NCBI GenBank assembly: GCA_031275995.1
Contig: JAISNY010000012.1
Location: 25,650-89,649, forward strand
Reading direction: 5' to 3'
Origin: Oscillospiraceae bacterium
GTDB lineage: Bacteria; Bacillota; Clostridia; Oscillospirales; Acutalibacteraceae
DNA: 64,000 bases
Shown here: positions 58,054 through 64,000 of the stretch, one piece after another
Layout: each line of letters starts with the position of its first letter
How positions within the stretch are numbered: the stretch's first letter is position 1
Translations under genes and position numbers: made by a program
Notes under the pieces: generated by a model
What the model was told of the DNA's origin: nothing
The model's input: the letters and a program-made list of their open reading frames with translations, nothing else
Databases searched by the model: none

Positions 58054-58392
58054 ATCAGTGATCTTTTGAAAAAGTCGCTAGAGGAATGGGTTGAGGCTGT
58101 TCACAGGAGTTCGCCGGAAAGTAGAATTATTTTTGTAGGTACAAAAAAGGATCTCGTTTCAGAGCCGAAAATCAATGAATTGAAAGGAAAGCTGGAAGGG
58201 CTTACAAAAACTCATGTGAGATTTCACTATTGCCTTACATCGGCAATTAGAGATGAGGGGTTGGAAGATTTTTGGAATATAATTAAAACGAACATTAATA
58301 TAGCGGATTTGCCTACAGTAGCTTATCAGCATGTTGCGCATAATGCTTACGATGACGTAAAAAAGAATGGCAAAGATTGCTTAATTTTATAA
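58054..58392 (+). pseudogene. 5'-truncated Ras/Rab-like small GTPase (C-terminal half) ending in CLIL
   Basis: LKKSLEEWVEAVHRSSPESRIIFVGTKKDLV (G4 TKKD) ... FHYCLTSAIRDEGLEDFWNII (G5 TSA) ... KKNGKDCLIL; no P-loop upstream. Confidence 0.65.
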
Positions 58393-58410
58393 TTAAATAA
58401 GACAAGATAA

Positions 58411-59086
58411 ATGAAGAAGTTAATAACACTTTTTTTAGTCTGTTTTACGATGTTGTTTTTGGATGCACCTGTGTTTGCTTATAACGGAAAAACACACGAA
58501 ATATTAACGGCAAGTGCATTTGCCTTCACTAAGATGAACTTTTTAGTGGTGGAGAACAAATTAGAGCAGAAGTAGAGTTTTTAAAAGCGTGCAACTTTCC
58601 GGATGAGCACGAGGTAGGCTTTTTCTTTAAGCATCATTTTTATGATCCGAGTGCGGGGTTGGATCTAAATCAGGATTCAACATTGACACGAATGTATCGA
58701 TATTTCCAATCCGGAGTCAATCATTGGAAAGTAGAACATAAAATATATGCCTAAAAGATTTGGGTTGTTCTTTGCATTATTTGCAAGATATGTGTTGCGT
58801 AGTTCACTTGCGGGGTTATGTTGGCAATCTTTTTCGTTTACCTCAACATTTAATTTACGAAAATGAAATGGACAAAAACGCACAGAAGTATCGCCTTAAT
58901 TTGGATACTGGTTTCGATTTCCGAAATGGCTTTGCGCCCCGAATGACGGCAGTCTGCTATTCGCAACAAATTCAGGAAGTTTATAAATACAAACAGTTAT
59001 CTGCCACTGCCGATCAGCGCGCATTCGAGCTTTCGTTTAGAGCATGTTGCGAATTGATTTTTATGTTTTTTCGAGACAGGGATTGA
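58411..59086 (+). pseudogene. Frameshifted secreted Zn-dependent phospholipase C-like protein
   Basis: Signal peptide MKKLITLFLVCFTMLFLDAPVFAYNGKTHEILT in one frame; FLKACNFPDEHEVGFFFKHHFYDP in a second; LGCSLHYLQDMCCVVHLRGYVGNLFRLPQHLIYENEMD in a third. Confidence 0.5.
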
Positions 59087-59399
59087 GTTGTAGTTAGATT
59101 TATTTCAAAATATATAGGTCTTATAATTGTTACATACTTAAAAACTTTTTCAGATACTTGTTGTATTAAAATTCAAATTAAAATTTTTAGAGTCAATGTT
59201 AAAAAATGGAGTGGTTTTACGAATTATGATGATAAAAAATTTGAAATATTCAAAAAAATGTTTCAAGAAATTACGAAGGAATCATCATTTAAACGATTAG
59301 GCAAAACATTTAAAACAAAAGATAATTATTATTATTTTGATTTAGGAACAGGAAAGGTTAATTCCGAAAGAAGTCTTAAGTTTCCTCTATTAATCTGCC

Positions 59400-60106
59400 G
59401 TATGTTCTCTTATCTTCTCTTGTACGACTAAAAGAACTAAACCAACTAAAAAATTTTGGAAATATGCTTGTACTACCACTAGACAAATTTAAATTAATGG
59501 GTTTAATTTCACGATAATTTTGAATATCAAATATTCTTCTAATAGTTTTATTTCCTATATCGTATCGGTTTCACAGGCTATACGTACACCAGTGATCGTA
59601 TTCATCGGGACCATATAAAATGATTCGACCATTCGTTTTATCGGCAATTTTTAAACGAGACAGTAAAACAAAGGTAGGTAAATATCTACCAGAATTGTTA
59701 TACGGTCTGAAAGCAAAGGAAAACATCTCGTTTTCAGAAAAACAATTTAAATTTGATAAAAAACAATCTAGGACATCATCTATTTTTTCAGCTCTTTCAA
59801 TTGTAACAGCAATTGCTATTTCACCAATAATACTATTTTTGTTATTGCTTAAAACTGGAATAATGATTGATGCTTTTTTTATATTTTTTTCACTATAATA
59901 AAAACACTACTGTTATACCCAATATATTTTTCATTTAGACAAAATTTCGCCTTCGTGTCTGAACAATCAATTTGTTTTCTTACTGCATCAAGTATTGTTT
60001 GATTTTTAACAAATCTACAATCTTCAATATCCCAACAATTACTCGGAAACATAAATAATAAAAATACCAAAACTAGAAATTCTAATTTTTCCTTCACAAT
60101 AAACAC
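59400..60106 (-). pseudogene. Decayed secreted protein gene of unknown family
   Basis: MFIVKEKLEFLVLVFLLFMFPSNCWDIEDC... signal peptide, then KASIIIPVLSNNKNSIIGEIAIAVTIERAEKIDDVLDCFLSNLNCFSENEMFSFAFRPYNNSGRYLPTFVLLSRLKIADKTNGRIILYGPDEYD in another frame. Confidence 0.4.
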
Positions 60107-60151
60107 CCTTTTCGTTAGAATTTAAAATAATCATCTATTATTGCCATTGCT

Positions 60152-60391
60152 CTATCCGCTGCCGATTCTTTGGGGGCATCGGCAATACTTTAGTACTGAA
60201 ATAAACCACCACACAGCTATAATCAATAAAGAAACACAGACTGTTAATATCGGAACCCACCAAGACCAATAACTTATAAAACTCCCTGCAGCAGATGAAG
60301 CGAATGTTAAAGAATATGATATTACCGTAGGCCAATCCATAGTTCCTCGATACTTTAGGATAATTAATACTATTGTTTGGAGTAGTGGCAA
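60152..60391 (-). CDS. Small hydrophobic membrane protein, hypothetical
   Basis: ORF with two TM-like segments; no recognised family. Confidence 0.3.
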   Translation of the reverse strand: MPLLQTIVLIILKYRGTMDWPTVISYSLTFASSAAGSFISYWSWWVPILTVCVSLLIIAVWWFISVLKYCRCPQRIGSG

Positions 60392-60572
60392 AGCAGTACC
60401 TATGATAGCACTAGAGGGTCTGTCGCACTGCCTTCGGGTAACTCAGATCCTCTCTCTTATGGGTAATTATCATATCAGTTGTCAGTTGTATATACTGCAA
60501 CTTCGATGCCTAATACCATAAAATTTCACCTCTTTATTCATTTATTTCTAAAATTAAATTACTTAAACCAGT

Positions 60573-60821
60573 TTATGATGTTTTATTCATTTTTCTTTCA
60601 AATTCGGATACGCAATCATTATCATTTTCATTTAAAACTGCCGTAGGCCATTCATGTTCCGGAAGTTTTATTTTTTCAAATTTGGATTCCTCTGCTTTTG
60701 CAATATAAAGCAAGCAACCATAACTGGGATAAAATATCATATTGAGCATTGTTTCTTTTAGAAGTGAAATTTCAAAAATTTTCTTTGATTTAGCAATATC
60801 TGTTTTATACACCTTGTACAA
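60573..60821 (-). CDS. Hypothetical protein
   Basis: ORF only. Confidence 0.3.
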   Translation of the reverse strand: MYKVYKTDIAKSKKIFEISLLKETMLNMIFYPSYGCLLYIAKAEESKFEKIKLPEHEWPTAVLNENDNDCVSEFERKMNKTS

Positions 60822-61449
60822 GCTCGAAGAATTTTGTTTTTCGCCTAATAATACCTGATAAAATCCTTATTATTTATCAAGTTAATTCTAATTATCATTA
60901 AATCATAAATTTTAATTTTTTTCAGCACCAACACTAATTGACTTTTGCCATAAAAAATCAATAGTTTAAAAAGCCATATTTAAACAAAAACTACTTTATT
61001 AAGTTGTAATTAAATTTCCATTTTCTACCACTCTAAAAATCATCGATTTCCCTGGTGCACTTTTTAACGAAAGGTATTTGCCAGCTGCATACAATTTAAC
61101 GTTGGGTTCAATTTTACCAAAAATAAGGCGAATTTACAAACAAAAATTTGCCCCAAAATCACTGAAAGCCCGAAAAATACAAGGATATCGAGCTTTCAGC
61201 GTGTATCAAAGATTGAGAACTATTATGGTGCGAGTGGAATTCAGGGAACTGAAAAGCACAAAACTGAAAAACATTTAAGGAGAAAAAATCAAAATATTAA
61301 CAACGCAGTTACTGTATCAGAAGGCTAAAAAGGTTGTCAAGTAAAAAATAAATTTAAATAAAACAAGTATTTTTCAAAAAATGCCACTGCATCAAAAATT
61401 GATGAGTGGTTTTTTAATACCCAAATTTAAAATGGAAGGAGGAAACGAA

Positions 61450-61656
61450 ATGACAGTAACAATGCCAAGCTTAGTGTTTGTATGCATTTTAATGACAGTA
61501 TTTTTGCTAATGATAAATATCTTTCAAAGTTTAGAGATACATTTCATGAAAGTTGAGTTAAGGAGGAGTTTAAAAATGTTAAAGAGCTGCAAATCAAGTG
61601 AAGAAAAATTAAAAGCAGAGGAACAAATAAAAGAGATGATAAAAATGATCGAGTAA
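61450..61656 (+). CDS. Small membrane protein in phage module
   Basis: GGAGGAAACGAAATG start; one TM helix then charged helix; co-directional with phage genes. Confidence 0.5.
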   Translation: MTVTMPSLVFVCILMTVFLLMINIFQSLEIHFMKVELRRSLKMLKSCKSSEEKLKAEEQIKEMIKMIE

Positions 61657-61734
61657 AAACATTAAAGATTCTAAAACAAATTTTAAAATAAGGAGAAACA
61701 AATGTTAAGTGAAAATAAAATGAGGAGAAGTACA

Positions 61735-62181
61735 ATGAGAATCAGTTTTGTAATACACGGAGAACCGTTCGGTAAAGAAAGGCCAAGATTCTGTAACAAA
61801 GGATTAAGAGTTGTTACGTATACGCCTGAGAAAACAGCAAATTATGAAAAGCGAGTGCGCGAAGAGTACAGCAGAAAAGTAGGAATCAAATTTAAAGAGA
61901 AGATTCCGATAGAAATCAAAATCAAAGCATTTTACGGAATATCAAAGCACACGCCGAAGAAATGGATAGAACCGATGCTCGAAGGCAAGATTTTACCGAC
62001 TAAAAAACCAGATGTAGACAACATCAGTAAATTAATTTGCGACGCTTTAAACGGCGTTTGTTATCACGATGACGTTCAGATTTGCAAACTGCAAATTGAA
62101 AAATTTTATTCAGAAGAGCCACATGTAGAAGTAGAAATCAAAGAAATGGAAGTGATCGAGGAGGATCCTTACTACAATTAA
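61735..62181 (+). CDS. rusA: RusA-type Holliday junction resolvase
   Basis: IHGEPFGKERPRF, KKPDVDNISKLICDALNGVCYHDDVQIC. Confidence 0.9.
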   Translation: MRISFVIHGEPFGKERPRFCNKGLRVVTYTPEKTANYEKRVREEYSRKVGIKFKEKIPIEIKIKAFYGISKHTPKKWIEPMLEGKILPTKKPDVDNISKLICDALNGVCYHDDVQICKLQIEKFYSEEPHVEVEIKEMEVIEEDPYYN

Positions 62182-62201
62182 AGGAAGGAGGTGAAAGAGG
62201 A

Positions 62202-62702
62202 ATGCCGTTGTATGAGATTAGCGGGAAATATTTGGAGTTTTTTGATTATTTGGAAAACAATGAAGTTTCAGATGAAGAAATTGAAAGCAAATTAAAAAAT
62301 TTAGATGATGAATTTAATAAAAAAGCTGATTCGATCTGTTGTTTTATAAAAAATTTAAAATCAGAAAGCGAAGCGATCGTTAATGAAGTCAATGAACTCA
62401 TGAAACGACGAAGTATAAAGTGCAAATGTGCTGAACGACTCACTAAATATTTAAAAAACCAAATGGAACTGGTCGGGAAGCATAAAATAGAAACTTCGCG
62501 AAACTCAATTGTAATCAGACAAAATCCTTGCTCAGTGTTAATTGAGAAGGATTTTTTAAATTGGGCGCGAGAAAACGCAGAAGAACTCTTGAAATGGCGT
62601 GATCCAGAGCCTGATAAATTAAAAATCAAAGAATATCTAAAAAATGGCGGGAAACTAGAGCACGTGGAGCTTGTGCAGACGAAAAGATTAGAAATCAAAT
62701 AA
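62202..62702 (+). CDS. Siphovirus Gp157 family protein
   Basis: ERLTKYLKNQMELVGKHKIETSRNSIVIRQNPCSVLIEKDFLNWA...PEPDKLKIKEYLKNGGKLEHVELVQTKRLEIK. Confidence 0.8.
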   Translation: MPLYEISGKYLEFFDYLENNEVSDEEIESKLKNLDDEFNKKADSICCFIKNLKSESEAIVNEVNELMKRRSIKCKCAERLTKYLKNQMELVGKHKIETSRNSIVIRQNPCSVLIEKDFLNWARENAEELLKWRDPEPDKLKIKEYLKNGGKLEHVELVQTKRLEIK

Positions 62703-62724
62703 ATTTGGAGGTGAGATAATTTAA

Positions 62725-63297
62725 ATGAACATTTATGAAAAGTTACAAAAGATCAAAGTTGAATTACTTGAATGCAATTTAAAGAAGTCCGGAAACAACA
62801 AGTTTTCGGGCTTTAAATATTACGAGCTAAGCGACTTCATGCCTCACATAATCAGGCTTTGCGATAAATACAAAGTTTGCACAGTAATAAGATTTAACAA
62901 AGAATTCGCAGAGCTATTGGCATTTGACAGTGAAATATTAGGAGATCAAACGCCGATATCAGTAACATCGCCGATAGAAAAGCTTGAAATCAAAGGAACA
63001 AACGCGATTCAGGCGATTGGCGGGACTCAAACTTATATCCGGAGGTATTTGTATATGGCGATGTTTGATATTACTGAAAACGATGTTTTTGATGCAACAC
63101 AAATCAAGAAAAAGCCAGGTATTTCACCAGATGAGAAAGATGAATTGAGAACTTTAATTGGCGATAAAAATTTAGAAAACAAGATTTTAAAGCAGTACAA
63201 AGTGAATTACTTGCTTGAATTGAGTTCTGAGCAAGCAAAAGAGATCAGAGAAAGGATCAGTAAATTTAAAGAAAATCAGGAGGCCAAAAATGCTTAA
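62725..63297 (+). CDS. ERF-family single-strand annealing protein
   Basis: NIYEKLQKIKVELLECNLKKSGNNKFSGFKYYELSDFMPHI, GGTQTYIRRYLYMAMFDITENDVFD. Confidence 0.85.
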   Translation: MNIYEKLQKIKVELLECNLKKSGNNKFSGFKYYELSDFMPHIIRLCDKYKVCTVIRFNKEFAELLAFDSEILGDQTPISVTSPIEKLEIKGTNAIQAIGGTQTYIRRYLYMAMFDITENDVFDATQIKKKPGISPDEKDELRTLIGDKNLENKILKQYKVNYLLELSSEQAKEIRERISKFKENQEAKNA

Positions 63298-63664
63298 CAT
63301 AATTATATTACAAGGCCGATTAACAAAAAATCTAGAACTCAAGCAAACGCAATCAGACAAAGCAATTGTGAGGTTTGATATTGCAGTAAATAAGTACACG
63401 CCAAAAGAACATCCGGAAGCGGATTTTTTCACAATTGTTGCTTGGGAACAGACCGCAGAATTTATATGTAAATATTTTAAAAAAGGAGATTTAATTTTGA
63501 TACAAGGACAAGTTCGGACTGGAAAATATACGGACGACAATGGAATTACAAGAAAAACATTTGAAGTTTGGGCCAAAAAAGTAGATTTCTGCGGTTCAAA
63601 AAAGGGAGGAACAGATAATGGCGAAGAAACAAACGTGTTAGATGATGACGAATTGCCGTTTTGA
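63290..63664 (+). CDS. ssb: Single-stranded DNA-binding protein
   Basis: NIIILQGRLTKNLELKQTQSDKAIVRFDIAVNKY..., DFFTIVAWEQTAEFICKYFKKGDLILIQGQVRTGKYTDDNG; C-terminal DDELPF tip. Confidence 0.95.
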   Translation: MLNIIILQGRLTKNLELKQTQSDKAIVRFDIAVNKYTPKEHPEADFFTIVAWEQTAEFICKYFKKGDLILIQGQVRTGKYTDDNGITRKTFEVWAKKVDFCGSKKGGTDNGEETNVLDDDELPF

Positions 63665-63698
63665 AGAGTGTAAAAAGGATAAAAAAAATAAATGAAAT

Positions 63699-63730
63699 CG
63701 CCGTCAGTGACAACGGCGGTTTATTTTTTC
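63699..63730 (+). terminator. Rho-independent terminator downstream of ssb
   Basis: CGCCGT-CAGTGACA-ACGGCG followed by GTTTATTTTTTC. Confidence 0.7.
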
Positions 63731-63754
63731 TCATTAAATTAAGGAGGAGAAATA

Positions 63755-64000
63755 TTGAATTACATTAAATTGCAAAAAGGTTTTAACAAGTATTGCAAAA
63801 TGATTTTTTTGCCTGCTCTATCACGATTATTATGGTTCGATTTAGTTGAACTGTTTAATGAATTAGGGTGGCCGGAATGGATTCAGATAAGCAATGCAAG
63901 GTTAATGGATGGATTGCAAATAACCAGCGACAAAAAATTTATAGAAGTTAGGGACAAACTCATAGAACACAGTTTGTTTATTTATGAAAAAGGCAAAAAA
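63755..64000 (+). CDS. Phage replisome organizer N-terminal domain-like protein (partial, runs off window)
   Basis: TTG start with AAGGAGGAG SD; NYIKLQKGFNKYCKMIFLPALSRLLWFDLVELFNELGWPEWIQISNARLMDGLQI. Confidence 0.6.
   Translation, partial: MNYIKLQKGFNKYCKMIFLPALSRLLWFDLVELFNELGWPEWIQISNARLMDGLQITSDKKFIEVRDKLIEHSLFIYEKGKK

Noticed and set aside
58021-58060. Plus-strand reading TFGLQEKVYRSV resembling the Ras/Rab switch II motif DTAGQE..RS upstream of the GTPase fragment
   Set aside because: It is in a different frame with an intervening stop, and the same DNA reads on the minus strand as a convincing serine-recombinase segment (IYKLFLEG...STNAIGKIL). The resemblance is most likely chance.
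1-64000. CRISPR arrays, rRNA and tRNA genes
   Set aside because: No regularly spaced direct repeats, rRNA-like stretches or convincing cloverleafs found by eye; a tRNAscan/CRISPR finder run would be decisive.

Overview
The window comes from a low-GC, sporulation-competent Firmicute (Clostridia-like gene content). It has about 53 kb of ordinary chromosome followed by a decayed accessory region (~56.4-61.3 kb) and a phage-type replication module (61.4-64 kb). Housekeeping genes recognised: mutL, rluD-type, ybeY, rpsI, rplM, alaS, ireB, nrdR, lepA, valS, pth, rlmB-type, spoIIAA/spoIIAB/sigF, spoIID, prmC, thiT-like, sepF, divIVA, ileS, lspA, ftsX, an M23 hydrolase, a V-ATPase D subunit, hom, a VanX-type dipeptidase, dnaB, rpmB, an Orn/Lys/Arg decarboxylase, a histidine kinase and a Ca-type P-ATPase. 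Most notable observations: (1) three otherwise unrelated proteins (5092-7761, 34087-35688, 50371-50811) share a Nif11/bacteriocin-leader-like N-terminal region. One is a membrane AAA+ ATPase and one a coiled-coil membrane protein. Two of the three follow this region with an LSE/MSE..EI..GG-like motif, which may mark an undescribed leader-directed system. (2) Several normally cytosolic enzyme types carry N-terminal signal peptides: a TIGR02452/PARG-like macrodomain, homoserine dehydrogenase and a GNAT-like protein, suggesting a set of exported enzymes. (3) A 5'-truncated Ras/Rab-like small GTPase ends in a CaaX-like CLIL, next to a decayed serine recombinase and a decayed secreted phospholipase-C-like gene; this points to a eukaryote-associated lifestyle. 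(4) A bS21 ribosomal protein has a ~90-residue low-complexity N-terminal extension. (5) A structured three-way-junction leader lies upstream of the P-type ATPase. All family calls come from reading motifs by eye; no searches were run.
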